Assembly (NCBI GenBank): GCA_964016885.1
Contig: OZ024744.1
Location: 29,594,587 to 29,658,586, forward strand
Origin: Eledone cirrhosa
Taxonomy: Eukaryota > Mollusca > Cephalopoda > Octopoda > Eledonidae
DNA length: 64,000 nucleotides
Direction of reading: 5' to 3'
In this document: positions 1 to 15,000 of the stretch, piece after piece
Layout of the letters: the number at the start of each line of letters is the position of its first letter
Position numbering within the stretch: position 1 is the first letter of the stretch
The notes under the pieces: generated by a model
What the model saw: only the letters and a program-made list of their open reading frames with translations
Told to the model about the DNA's origin: nothing
Database searches by the model: none
Position numbers and translations under genes: made by a program

Positions 1-1352
1 TGGAGTGTCTTATATAGATGGTGTCACTGGTGGAGGACCATGACGTGGAGTGCCTTATTCAGATGGTGTCACTGGTGGAGGACCATGACGTGTAGTGTCT
101 TATATATATGGTGTCACTGGTGGAGGATCACGACGTGGAGTGCCTTATATAGATGGTGTCACTGGTGGAGGGCCATGACGTGGAGTGTCTTATACAGATG
201 GTGTCACTGGTGGAGGACCATGACGTGGAGTGTCTTATACAGATGGTGTCATTGGTGGAGGATCATGACGTGGTGTGTCTTATATAGATGGTGTCACTGG
301 TGGAGGATCATGACGTGGTGTGTCTCATATAGATGGTGTCACTGGTGGAGCACCATGACGTGGAGTGTCTTATACAGATGGTGTCACTGCTGGAGGTCCA
401 TGACATGTCTTATATAGACGGTGTCACTGGTGGAGGAACATGACGTGGAGTGTCTTATATAGATGGTGTCACTGGTGGAGGACCATGACCTGGAGTGGCT
501 TATACAGATGGTGTCACTGGTGGAGGACCATGACATGTTTATATAGATGGTGTCACAGGTGGAGGACCATGACGTGGTGTGTCTTATACAGATGGTGTCA
601 CTGGTGGAGGACCCTGACGTGGAGTGTCTCATATAGATGGTGTGATTGGTGGAGGACCATGACATGTCTTATACAGATTGTGTCACTGGTGGAAGACCAT
701 GACATGGAGTGTCTTATATAGATGGTGTCACTGGTGGAGGACCATGACGTGGAGTGTCTTATATAGATGGTGTCACTGGTGGAGAACCATGACGTGGAGT
801 GTCTTATATAGATGGTGTCACTGGTGAAGGACCATGACGTGGAGTGTCTCATACAGATGCTGTCACTGGTGGAGGACCATGACGTGGAGTGTCTTGTATA
901 GATGGTGTCACTGGTGGAGGACCATGACGTGGTGTGTCTTATATAGCTGGTGTCACTGTTGGAGGTCCATGGCGTGATGTGTCTTATATAGATGGTGTCA
1001 CTGGTGGAGGACCATGACGTGGAGTGTCTTATACAGATGGTGTAACTGGTGGAGGACCATGACGTGGAGTGTCTTATTTAGATGATGTCACTGGAGGAGG
1101 ACCATGACGTGGAGTGTCTTATACAGATGGTGTCACTGGTGGAGGACCATGACGTGTCTTATATAGACGGTGTCACTGGTGGAGGGCCATGACGTGGAGT
1201 ATCTTATATAGATGGTGTCACTGGTGGAGGACCATGACGTGGAGTGTCTTATATAGATTGTGTCACTGGTGGAGGTCCATGACGTGGTGTGTCTTATACA
1301 GATTGTGTCACTGGTGGCGGACCATAACGTGTAGTGTCTTATATAGATGGTG

Positions 1353-4300
1353 TCACTGGTGGCGGACTATGATGTGTCTTATATATATGGTGTCACTGGT
1401 GGAGGACCATGACGTAGAGTGTCTTATATAGATGGTGTCACTGGTGGAGGACCATGACGTGGAGTGGCTTATACAGATGGTGTCACTGGTGGAGGACCAT
1501 GACGTGGAGTGGCTTATACAGATGGTGTTATTGGTGGAGGACCCTGACGTGGAGTGTCTTATACAGATGGTGTCACTGCTGGAGGTCCATGACATGTCTT
1601 ATATAGACGGTGTCACTGGTGGAGAACCATGACGTGGAGTGTCTTATATAGATGGTGTCATTGGTGGAGGACCATGACGTGGAGTGGCCTATACAGATGG
1701 TGTCACTGGTGGAGGACCATGACTTGTTTATATAGATGGTGTCACTGGTGGAGGACCATGACGTGGAGTGTCTTATACAGATGGTGTCACTGGTGGAGTA
1801 CCCTTACGTGGAGTGTCTCATATAGATGGTGTGATTGGTGGAGGACCATGACATGTCTTATACAGATTGTGTCACTGGTGGAGGACCATTACGTGGAGTG
1901 TCTTATATAGATTGTGTCACTGGTGGAGGTCCATGACGTGGTGTGTCTTATACAGATGGTGTCATTGGTGGAGGACCATGACATGTCTTATATAGACGGT
2001 GTAACTGGTGGAGGACCATGACGTGGAGTGTCTTATACAGATGGTGTCACTGGTGGAGAACCATGACATGGAGTGTCTTATACAGATGGTATCACTGGTG
2101 GAGGACGATGACATGTCTTATATAGATGGTGTCACTGGTGGCGGACCATGACATGGAGTGTCTTATACAGATGGTATCACTGGTGGAGGACCATGACATG
2201 TCTTATATAGACGGTGTCACTGGTGGAGGACCATGACGTGGTGTGTCTTATACAGATGGTATCACTGGTGGAGGACCCTGACGTAGAGTGTCTCATATAG
2301 ATGGTGTGATTGGTGGAGGACCATGACATGTCTTATACAGATTGTGTCACTGGTGGAGGACCATGACGTGGAGTGTCTTATATAGATGGTGTCACTGGTG
2401 GAGGACCATGACGTGGAGTGTCTTATATAGATTGTGTCACTGGTGGAGGTCCATGACGTGGTGTGTCTTATACAGATTGTGTCACTGGTGGCGGACCATA
2501 ACGTGTAGTGTCTTATATAGATGGTGTCACTGGTGGAGGACCATGACGTGTAGTGTCATATATAGATGGTGTCACTGGTGGCAGACCATGATGTGTCTTA
2601 TATATATGGTGTCACTGGTGGAGGACCATGACGTGGAGTGTCTTATAAAGATGGTATCATTGGTGGAGGACCATGACGTTGAGTATCTTATAAAGATGGT
2701 ATCATTGTTGGAGGACCATGACGTGGAGTGTCTTATATAGATGGTGTCACTGGTGGAGGACCATGACGTGGAGTCTCTTATATAGATTGTGTCACTGGTG
2801 GAGGGCCAGGACGTGGAGTGTCTTATATAGATTGTGTCACTGGTGGAGGATCATGACGTGGAGTCTCTTATATAGGTTGTGTCACTGGTGGAGGACCATG
2901 ACGTGGAGTGTCTTATATAGGTTGTGTCACTGGTGGAGGACCATGACGTGGAGTGTCTTATATAGATGGTGTCACTGGTGGCGGACCATAACGTGTAGTG
3001 CCTTATATAGATGGTGTCACTGGTGGCGGACTATGATGTGTCTTATATATATGGTGTCACTGGTGGAGGACCATGACGTAGAGTGTCTTATATAGATGGT
3101 GTCACTGGTGGAGGACCATGACGTGGAGTGGCTTATACAGATGGTGTCACTGGTGGAGGACCATGACGTGGAGTGGCTTATACAGATGGTGTTACTGGTG
3201 GAGGACCCTGACGTGGAGTGTCTTATACAGATGGTGTCACTGCTAGAGGTCCATGACATGTCTTATATAGACGGTGTCACTGGTGGAGAACCATGACGTG
3301 GAGTGTCTTATACAGATGGTGTCACTGGTGGAGAACCATGACATGGAGTGTCTTATACAGATGGTATCACTGGTGGAGGACGATGACATGTCTTATATAG
3401 ATGGTGTCACTGGTGGCGGACCATGACATGGAGTGTCTTATACAGATGGTATCACTGGTGGAGGACCATGACATGTCTTATATAGACGGTGTCACTGGTG
3501 GAGGACCATGACGTGGTGTGTCTTATACAGATGGTATCACTGGTGGAGGACCCTGACGTAGAGTGTCTCATATAGATGGTGTGATTGGTGGAGGACCATG
3601 ACATGTCTTATACAGATTGTGTCACTGGTGGAGGACCATGACGTGGAGTGTCTTATATAGATGGTGTCACTGGTGGAGGACCATGACGTGGAGTGTCTTA
3701 TATAGATTGTGTCACTGGTGGAGGTCCATGACGTGGTGTGTCTTATACAGATTGTGTCACTGGTGGCGGACCATAACGTGTAGTGTCTTATATAGATGGT
3801 GTCACTGGTGGAGGACCATGACGTGTAGTGTCATATATAGATGGTGTCACTGGTGGCAGACCATGATGTGTCTTATATATATGGTGTCACTGGTGGAGGA
3901 CCATGACGTGGAGTGTCTTATAAAGATGGTATCATTGGTGGAGGACCATGACGTTGAGTATCTTATAAAGATGGTATCATTGTTGGAGGACCATGACGTG
4001 GAGTGTCTTATATAGATGGTGTCACTGGTGGAGGACCATGACGTGGAGTCTCTTATATAGATTGTGTCACTGGTGGAGGGCCAGGACGTGGAGTGTCTTA
4101 TATAGATTGTGTCACTGGTGGAGGACCATGACGTGGAGTGTCTTATATAGGTTGTGTCACTGGTGGAGGACCATGACGTGGAGTGTCTTATATAGGTTGT
4201 GTCACTGGTGGAGGACCATGACGTGGAGTGTCTTATATAGATTGTGTCACTGGTGGCGGACCATAACGTGTAGTGTCTTATATAGATGGTGTCACTGGTG

Positions 4301-6060
4301 GCGGACTATGATGTGTCTTATATATATGGTGTCACTGGTGGAGGACCATGACGTAGAGTGTCTTATATAGATGGTGTCACTGGTGGAGGACCATGACGTG
4401 GAGTGGCTTATACAGATGGTGTCACTGGTGGAGGACCATGACGTGGAGTGGCTTATACAGATGGTGTTACTGGTGGAGGACCCTGACGTGGAGTGTCTTA
4501 TACAGATGGTGTCACTGCTAGAGGTCCATGACATGTCTTATATAGACGGTGTCACTGGTGGAGAACCATGAGGTGGAGTGTCTTATATAGATGGTGTCAC
4601 TGGTGGAGGACCATGACGTGGAGTGGCCTATATAGATGGTGTCACTGGTGGAGGACCATGACTTGTTTATATAGATGGTGTCACTGGTGGAGGACCATGA
4701 CGTGGTGTGTCTTATACAGATGGTGTCACTGGTGGAGTACCCTGACGTGGAGTGTCTCATATAGATGGTGTGATTGGTGGAGGACCATGACATGTCTTAT
4801 ACAGATTGTGTCACTGGTGGAGGACCATTACGTGGTGTGTCTTATATAGATTGTGTCACTGGTGGAGGTCCATGACGTGGTGTGTCTTATACAGATGGTG
4901 TCATTGGTGGAGGACCATGACATGTCTTATATAGACGGTGTAACTGGTGGAGGACCATGACGTGGAGTGTCTTATACAGATGGTGTCACTGGTGGAGAAC
5001 CATGACATGGAGTGTCTTATACAGATGGTATCACTGGTGGAGGACGATGACATGTCTTATATAGATGGTGTCACTGGTGGCGGACCATGACATGGAGTGT
5101 CTTATACAGATGGAATCACTGGTGGAGGACCATGACATGTCTTATATAGACGGTGTCACTGGTGGAGGACCATGACGTGGTGTGTCTTATACAGATGGTG
5201 TCACTGGTGGAGGACCCTGACGTAGAGTGTCTCATATAGATGGTGTGATTGGTGGAGGACCATGACATGTCTTATACAGATTGTGTCACTGGTGGAGGAC
5301 CATGACGTGGAGTGTCTTATATAGATTGTGTCACTGGTGGAGGTCCATGACGTGGTGTGTCTTATACAGATTGTGTCACTGGTGGCGGACCATAACGTGT
5401 AGTGTCTTACATAGATGGTGTCACTAGTGGAGGACCATGACGTGTAGTGTCATATATAGATGGTGTCACTGGTGGCAGACCATGATGTGTCTTATATATA
5501 TGGTGTCACTGGTGGAGGACCATGACGTGGAGTGTCTTATAAAGATGGTATCATTGGTGGAGGACCATGACGTTGAGTATCTTATAAAGATGGTATCATT
5601 GTTGGAGGACCATGACGTGGAGTATCTTATATAGATGGTGTCACTGGTGGAGGACCATGACGTGGAGTCTCTTATATAGATTGTGTCACTGGTGGAGGGC
5701 CAGGACGTGGAGTGTCTTATATAGATTGTGTCACTGGTGGACGACCATGACGTGGAGTGTCTTATATAGGTTGTGTCACTGGTGGAGGACCATGACGTGG
5801 AGTGTCTTATATAGGTTGTGTCACTGGTGGAGGACCATGACGTGGAGTGTCTTATATAGATGGTGTTACTGGTGGAGGACCATGACGTGGAGTGGCTTAT
5901 ACAGATGGTGTCACTGGTGGAGGACCATGACGTGGAGGGGCTTATACAGATTGTGTCACTGGTGGAGGACCCTGACGTGGAGTGTCTTATACAGATGGTG
6001 TCACTGCTGGAGGTCCTTGACATGTCTTATATAGACGGTGTCACTGGTGGGGAACCATGA
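1353..6060. repeat. Higher-order block with a 1,275-bp period inside the 45-bp satellite
   Basis: Variant patterns seen at 2342-3296 recur almost unchanged at 3617-4571, an offset of 1,275 bp. The segment 1353-1632 recurs at 3017-3296 and 4292-4571, and a more diverged relative lies at 5437-6060. The block includes characteristic 39- and 40-bp short units and a TAAAGATGGTATCATT variant. This is direct evidence that multi-monomer segments, not only single monomers, were duplicated. Confidence 0.85.
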
Positions 6061-6859
6061 CGTGGAGTGTCTTATATAGATGGTGTCACTGGTGGAGGAC
6101 CATGACGTGGAGTGGCCTATACAGATGGTGTCACTGGTGGAGGACGTGACGTGGTGTGTCTTATACAGATGGTGTCACTGGTGGAGGACCCTGAAGTGGA
6201 GTGTCTCATATAGATGGTGTGATTGGTGGAGGACCATGACATGTCTTATACAGATTGTGTCACTGGTGGAGGACCATGACGTGGACTGCCTTATATAGAT
6301 TGTGTCACTGGTGGAGGTCCATGACGTGGTGTGTCTTATACAGATGGTGTCATTGGTGGAGGACCATGACATGTCTTATATAGATAGTGTCACTGGTGGA
6401 GGACCATGACGTGGAGTGTCTTATAAAGATGGTATCACTGGTGGAGGTCCACGACCTGGTGTGTCTTATACAGATGGTGTCATTGGTGGAGGACCATGAC
6501 ATGTCTTATATAGACGGTGTAACTGGTGGAGGACCATGACATGGAGTGTCTTATACAGATGGTGTCACTGGTGGAGAAACATGACATGGAGTGTCTTATA
6601 CAGATGGTATCACTGGTGGAGGACGATGACATGTCTTATATAGATGGTGTCACTGGTGGCGGACCATGACATGGAGTGTCTTATACAGATGGTATCACTG
6701 GTGGAGGACCATGACATGTCTTATATAGACGGTGTCACTGGTGGAGGACCATGACGTGGAGTGTCTTATACAGATGGTGTCACTGGTGGAGGACCATGAC
6801 GTGGAGTGTTTCATATAGATGGTGTGATTGGTGGAGGACCATGACATGTCTTATACAGA

Positions 6860-9800
6860 TTGTGTCACTGGTGGAGGACCATGACGTGGACTGCCTTATA
6901 TAGATGGTGTCATTGGTGGAGGACTATGACGTGGAGTGTCTTATATAGATGGTGTCACTGGTGGAGGACCATGACCTGGAGTGTCTTATACAGATGGTGT
7001 CACTGGTGGAGGACCATGACGTGTAGTGTCTTATATAGATGGTGTCACTGGTGGAGGACCATGACCTGGAGTGTCTTATACAGATGGTGTCATTGGTGGA
7101 GGACCATGACGTGGAGTGTCTTATATAGATTGTGTCACAGGTGGAGGTCCATGACGTGGTGTGTCTTATACAGATTGTGTCACTGGTGGCGGACAATGAC
7201 GTGTAGTGTCTTATATAGATGGTGTCACTGGTGGAGGACCATGACGTGTAGTGTCTTATATAGATGGTGTCACCTGTGGAGGGCCATGACGTTGAGTATC
7301 TTATAAAGATGGTATCATTGGTAGAGGTCCATGACGTGGTGTGTCTTATACAGATTGTGTCACTGGTGGCCGACCATGACGTATCTTATATATATGGTGT
7401 CACTGGTGGAGGACCATGACGTTGAGTATCTTATAAAGATGGTATCATTGTTGGAGGACCATGACGTGGAGTGTCATATATAGATGGTGTCACTGGTGGA
7501 GGACCAAGACGTGGAGAGTCTTATATAGACTGTGTCACTGGTGGAGGACCATGACGTGGAGTGTCTTATATAGATTGTGTCACCGGTGGAGGACCATGAC
7601 GTGGAGTGTCTTATATAGGTTGTGTCACTGGTGGAGGACCATGACGTGGAGTGTCTTATATAGATGGTGTCACTGGTGGAGGACCATGACGTGGAGTGGC
7701 TTATACAGATGGTGTCACTGGTGGAGGACGATGACTTGTTTATATAGATGGTGTCACTGGTGGAGGACCATGACGTGGTGTGTCTTATACAGATGGTGTC
7801 ACTGGTGGAGGACCCTGACGTGGAGTGTCTCATATAGATGGTGTGATTGGTGGAGGACCATGACATGTCTTATACAGATTGTGTCACTGCTGGAGGACCA
7901 TGACGTGGAGTGTCTTATATAGATTGTCTCACTGGTGGATGTCCATCACGTGGTGTGTCTTATACAGATGGTGTCATTGATGGAGGAACATGACATGTCT
8001 TATATAGACGGTGTAACTGGTGGAGGACCGTGACGTGGATTGTCTTATACAGATGTTGTCACTGGTGGAGGACCATGACGTGGAGTGTCTTATACAGATG
8101 GTATCACTGGTGGAGGACCATGACGTGGAGTGCCTTATACAGATTGTGTCACTGGTGGAGGACCATGACGTGGAGTGTCATATATAGATGGTGTCACTGG
8201 TGGAGGTCCATGACGTGGTTTGACTTATATAGCTGGTGTCACTGTTGGAGGTCCATGACGTGGCGTGTCTTATATAGATGGTGTCGCTGGTGGAGGTCCA
8301 TGACGTGGCGTGTCTTATATAGATGGTGTCACTGGTGGAGGACCATGACGTGGAGTGTCTTGTATAGATGGTGTTACTGGTGGAGGACCATGACGTGAAG
8401 TGTCTTATACAGATGGTTTCACTGGTGGGCCACCATGACGTGGTGTGTCTTGTATAGATGGTGTCACTGGTGGAGGACCATGACGTGGAGTGTCTTATAT
8501 AGATGGTGTCAATGATGGAGGACCATGACGTGGAGTGTCTTATATAGATGGTGTCATTGATGGAGGACCACGACGTGGAGTGTCTTAAATAGATTGTGTC
8601 ATTGGTGGCTAACCATGACGTGGAGTGCCTTATATAGATGGTATCACTGGTGGAGGACCATGAGGTGGAGTGTCTTATTTAGATGGTGTCACTGGTGGAG
8701 GACCATGACGAGAAGTGTCTTATACAGATGGTTTCACTGGTGGAGGTCCATGAAGCGGAGTGTCTTATATAAATGGTGTCACTGGTGGGGGACCATGACG
8801 TGGTGTGTCTTATATAGAGGGATTCACTGGTGGGGACCATGACGAGGTGTGTCTTATATAGATGGTGTCATTGGTGGAGGACCATGACGTGGAGTGTCTT
8901 ATATAGATGGTGTCATTGGTGGAGGACCATGACGTGGAGTGTCTTATATAGATGGTGTCACTGGTGGAGGACCATGACGTGGAGTGTCTTATTTAGATGG
9001 TGTCACTGGAGGAGGACCATGACGTGGAGTGTCTTATACAGATGGTGTCACTGGTGGAGGACCATGACGTGGAGTGTCTTATTTAGATGGTGTCACTGGA
9101 GGAGGACCATGACGTGGAGTGTCTTATACAGATGGTGTCACTGGTGGAGGACCATGACGTGTCTTATATAGATGGTGTCACTGGTGGAGGGCCATGACGT
9201 GGAGTGTCTTATATAGATGGTGTCACTGGTGGAGGACCATGACGTGGAGTGGCTTATACAGATGGTGTCACTGGTGGAGGACCATGACGTGGAGTGGCTT
9301 ATACAGATGGTGTCACTGGTGGAGGACCATGACGTGGAGTGTCTTATACAGATGGTGTCACTGCTGGAGGTCCTTGACAGGTCTTATATAGATGGTGTCA
9401 CTGGTGGAGAACCATGACGTGGAGTGTCTTATATAGATGGTGTCACTGGTGGAGGACCATGACGTGGAGTGGCCTATACAGATGGTGTCACTGGTGGAGG
9501 ACGTGACGTGGTGTGTCTGATACAGATGGTGTCACTGGTGGAGGACCCTGAAGTGGAGTGTCTCATATAGATGGTGTGATTGGTGGAGGACCATGACATG
9601 TCTTATACTGATTGTGTCACTGGTGGAGGACCATGACGTGGAGTGTCTTATAAAGATGGTATCACTGGTGGAGGTCCACGACCTGGTGTGTCTTATACAG
9701 ATGGTGTCATTGGTGGAGGACCATGACATGTCTTATATAGACGGTGTAACTGGTGGAGGAGCATGACGTGGAGTGTCTTATACAGATGGTGTCACTGGTG

Positions 9801-11093
9801 GAGAAACATGACATGGAGTGTCTTATACAGATGGTATCACTGGTGGAGGACGATGACATGTCTTATATAGATGGTGTCACTGGTGGCGGACCATGACATG
9901 GAGTGTCTTATACAGATGGTATCACTGGTGGAGGACCATGACATGTCTTATATAGACGGTGTCACCGGTGGAGGACCATGACGTGGAGTGTCTTATACAG
10001 ATGGTGTCACTGGTGGAGGACCATGACGTGGAGTGTGTGATATAGATGGTGTGATTGGTGGAGGACCATGACATGTCTTATACAGATTGTGTCACTGGTG
10101 GAGGACCATGACGTGGACTGCCTTATATAGATGGTGTCATTGGTGGAGGACCATGACGTGGAGTGTCTTATATAGATGGTGTCACTGATGGAGGACCATG
10201 ACCTGGAGTGTCTTATACAGATGGTGTCACTGGTGGAGGACCATGACGTGTAGTGACTTATATAGATGGTGTCACTGGTGGAGGACCATGACCTGGAGTG
10301 TCTTATACAGATGGTGTCATTGGTGGAGGACCATGACGTGGAGTGTCTTATATAGATTGTGTCACAGGTGGAGGTCCATGACATGGTGTGTCTTATACAG
10401 ATTGTGTCACTGGTGGCGGACAATGACGTGTAGTGTCTTATATAGATGGTGTCACTGGTGGAGGACCATGACGTGTAGTGTCTTATATAGATGGTGTCAC
10501 CTGTGGAGGGCCATGACGTTGAGTATCTTATAAAGATGGTATCATTGGTGGATGTCCATGACGTGGTGTGTCTTATACAGATTGTGTCACTGGTGGCGGA
10601 CCATGACGTGTCTTATATATATGGTGTCACTGGTGGAGGACCATGACGTTGAGTATCTTATAAAGATGGTATCATTGTTGGAGGACCATGACTTGGAGTG
10701 TCATATATAGATGGTGTCACTGGTGGAGGACCACGACGTGGAGAGTCTTATATAGACTGTGTCACTGGTGGAGGACCATGACGTGGAGTGTCTTATATAG
10801 ATTGTGTCCCCGGTGGAGGACCATGACGTGGAGTGTCTTATATAGGTTGTGTCACTGGTGGAGGACCATGACGTGGAGTGTCTTATATAGATGGTGTCAC
10901 TGGTGGAGGACCATGACGTGGAGTGGCTTATACAGATGGTGTCACTGGTGGAGGACCATGACTTGTTTATATAGATTGTGTCACTGCCGGAGGACCATGA
11001 CGTGGAGTGTCTTATATAGATTGTGTCACTGGTGGATGTCCATGACGTGGTGTGTCTTATACAGATGGTGTCATTGATGGAGGAACATGACAT
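6860..11093. repeat. Large duplicated satellite segments, offset 3,227 bp
   Basis: The ordered series of variant monomers at about 6924-7866 reappears at about 10151-11093 with a constant offset of 3,227 bp. The two copies differ by scattered substitutions, such as a CG to CA change in individual units. Between them lies a distinctive stretch with GAAGCGG and GACGAGAAG variants (about 8594-8842), which itself recurs at about 11667, 15431 and 25717. Confidence 0.8.
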
Positions 11094-12085
11094 GTCTTAT
11101 ATAGACGGTGTAACTGGTGGAGGACCGTGACGTGGAGTGTCTTATACAGATGGTGTCACTGGTGGAGGACCATGACGTGGTGTGTCTTATACAGATGGTA
11201 TCACTGGTGGAGGACCATGACGTGGAGTGCCTTATACAGATTGTGTCACTGGTGGAGGACCATGACGTGGAGTGTCTTATATAGATGGTGTCACTGGTGG
11301 AGTTCCATGACGTGGTTTGACTTATATAGATGGTGTCACTGGTGGAGAACCATGACTTGGAGTGTCTTATATAGATGGTGTCACTGGTGGAGTTCCATGA
11401 CGTGGTTTGACTTATATAGATGGTGTCGCTGGTGGAGGTCCATGACGTGGCGTGTCTTATATAGATGGTTTCACTGGTGGGGGACCATGACGTGGTGTGT
11501 CTTGTATAGATGGTGTCACTGGTGGAGGACCATGACGTGGAGTGTCTTATATAGATGGTGTCAATGATGGAGGACCATGACGTGGAGTTTCTTATATAGA
11601 TGGTGTCATTGATGGAGGACCACCACGTGGAGTGTCTTATATAGATGGTGTCATTGGTAGCTAACCATGACGTGGAGTGCCTTATATAGATGGTGTCACT
11701 GGTGGAGGACCATGAGGTGGAGTGTCTTATTTAGATGGTGTCACTGGTGGAGGACCATGACGAGAAGTGTCTTATACAGATGGTTTCACTGGTGGAGGTC
11801 CATGAAGCGGAGTGTCTTATATAAATGGTGTCACTGGTGGGGGTCCATGACCTGGAGTGTCTTATTTAGATGGTGTCACTGGAGGAGGACCATGACGTGG
11901 AGTGTCTTATATAGATTGTGTCATTGGTGGAGGACCATGACATGTCTTATATAGATGGTGTCACTGATGGAGGACCATGACGTGGAGTGTCTTATACAGA
12001 TGGTGTCACTGGTGGAGGACCCTGATGTGGAGTGTCTCATATAGATGGTGTGATTGGTGGAGGACCATGACATTTCTTATACAGA

Positions 12086-15000
12086 TTGTGTCACTGGTGG
12101 AGGACCATGACGCGGAGTGTCTTATATAGATGGTGTCACTGGTGGAGGACCATGACGTGGAGTGTCTTATATAGATTGTGTCACTGGTGGAGGTCCATGA
12201 CGTGGTGTGTCTTATACAGATTGTGTCACTGGTGGCGGACCATGACGTGTAGTGTCTTATATAGATGGTGTCACTGGTGGAGGACCATGACGTGTAGTGT
12301 CTTATATAGATGGTGTCACTGGTGGAGGACCATGACTTGTCTTATATAGATGGTGTGATTGGTGGAGGACCATGACATGTCTTATACAGATTGTGTCACT
12401 GGTGGAGGACCATGACGTGTAGTGTCTTATATAGATGCTGTCACTGGTGGAGGGCCATGACGTTGAGTATCTTATAAAGATGGTATCATTGGTGGAGGTC
12501 CATGACGTGGTGTGTCTTATACAGATGGTGTCATTGGTGGAGGACCATGACATGTCTTATATAGATGGTGTCACTGGTGGAGGACCATGACGTGGAGTGT
12601 CTTATACAGATGGTGTCACTGGTGGAGGACCATGACTTGTTTATATAGATGGTGTCACTGGTGGAGGATCATGACGTGGGGTGTCTTATATAGATGGTGT
12701 CACTGGTGGAGGACCATGACGTGGAGTGACTTATACAGATGTTGTCACTGGTGGAGGACCATGACTTGTTTATATAGATGGTGTCACTGGTGGAGGACCA
12801 TGACGTGGTGTGTCTTATACAGATGGTATCACTGGTGGAGGACCATGACTTGTTTATATAGATGGTGTCACTGATGGAGGACCATGACGTGGTGTGTCTT
12901 ATACAGATGGTGTCACTGGTGGAGGACCCTGATGTGGAGTGTTTCATATAGATGGTGTGATTGGTGGAGGACCATGACATTTCTTATACAGATTGTGTCA
13001 CTGGTGGAGGAACATGACGTGGAGTGTCTTATATAGATGGTGTCACTAGTGGAGGGCCATGACGTGGAGTGTCTTTTATAGATTGTGTCACTGGTGGAGG
13101 TCCATGACGTTGTGTGTCTTATACAGATTGTGTCACTGGTGGCGGACCATGACGTGTAGTGTCTTATATAGATGGTGTCACTGGTGGAGGACCATGACTT
13201 GTCTTATATAGATGGTGTGATTGGTGGAGGACCATGACATGTCTTATACAGATTGTGTCACTGGTGGAGGACCATGACGTGTAGTGTCTTATATAGATGG
13301 TGTAACTGGTGGAGGGCCATGACGTTGAGTATCTTATAAAGATGGTATCATTGGTGGAGGTCCATGACGTGGTGTGTCTTATACAGATGGTTTCATTGGT
13401 GGAGGACCATGACATGTCTTATATAGATGGTGTCACTGGTGGAGGATCATGACGTGGAGTGTCTTATATAGATGGTGTCACTGGTGGAGGACCATGACAT
13501 GTAGTGTCTTATATAGATTGTGTCACTGGTGGAGGACCATGACGTGGAGTTTCTTATACATATGGTGTCACTGGTGGAGGACCATGACGTGTCTTATATA
13601 GATGGTGTCACTGGTGGAGGACCATGACGTGGAGTGTCTTATATAGATGGTGTCACTGGTGGAGGATATGACGTGGAGTGTCTTATATAGATGGTGTCAC
13701 TCGTGGAGGACCATGACGTGGAGTGTGTTATATAGATTGTGTCACTGGTGGTGGACCATGACGTGGAGTGTCTTATATATATGGTGTCACTGGTGGAGGA
13801 CCATGACGTGGAGTGTCTTATATAGATGGTGTCATTGGTGGAGGACCATGACGTGGAGTTTCTTATACAGATGGTTTCACTGGTGGAGGTCCATAACGTG
13901 GTGTGTCTTATATATATGGTGTCACTGGTGGAGGACCATGACGTGGAGTGTCTTATACAGATGCTGTCACTGGTGGAGGACCATGACGTGTCTTATATAG
14001 ATGGTGTCACTGGTGGAGGGCCATGACTTGAGTGTCTTATATAGATGGTGTCACTGGTGGAAGACCATGACGTGTCTTATATAGATGTTGTCAATGGTGG
14101 AGGACCATGACGTGGAGTGTCTTATACATATGGTGTCACCGGTGGAGGTCCATGACGTGGAGTGTCTTATACAGATTGTGTCACTGGTGGAGGACCATGA
14201 CGTTGAGTGTCTTATACAGATGGTGTCACTGGCGGAGGACCATGACGTGGTGTGTCTTATACAGATGGTGTCACTGGTGGAGGACCATGACGTGGAGTGT
14301 CTTATACAGATGGTGTCACTGGTGGAGGACCATGACATGTCTTATATAGATGGTGTCTCTGGTGGAGGTCCATGACGTGGAGTGTCTTATAGAGATGGTG
14401 ACACTGGTGGAGGACCATGAAGTGGAGTGTCTTATGCAGATGGTGTAACTGGTGGAGGAGCATGACGTGGAGTGTCTTATACAGATGGTGTCACTGGTGG
14501 AGGTCAATGACGTGGAGTGTCTTATACAGATTGTGTCACTGGTGGAGGACCATGACATGTCTTATACAGATGGTGTCACTGGTGGAGGACATGACGTGGA
14601 GTGTCTTATACAGATGGTGTCACTGGTGGAGGACCATGACGTGGGGTGTCTTATATAGATGGTGTCACTGGTGGAGGACCATGACGTGGAGTGTCTTATA
14701 TAGATTGTGTCACTGGTGGAGGTCCATGACGTGGTGTGTCTTATACAGATTGTGTCACTGGTGGCGGACCATGACGTGTAGTGTCTTATATAGATGGTGT
14801 CACTGGTGGAGGACCATGACGTGTAGTGTCTTATATAGATGGTGTCACTGGTGGAGGACCATGACTTGTCTTATATAGATGGTGTGATTGGTGGAGGACC
14901 ATGACATGTCTTCTACAGATTGTGTCACTGGTGGAGGACCTTGACGTGTAGTGTCTTATATAGATGGTGTCACTGGTGGAGGGCCATGACGTTGAGTATC

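Noticed and set aside
5466..6023. Ser/Thr-rich minus-strand frame resembling a mucin-like repeat protein
   Set aside because: Its composition comes from translating the same satellite in reverse. The frame is lost at each 40- or 44-bp unit and there is no signal peptide or other domain.
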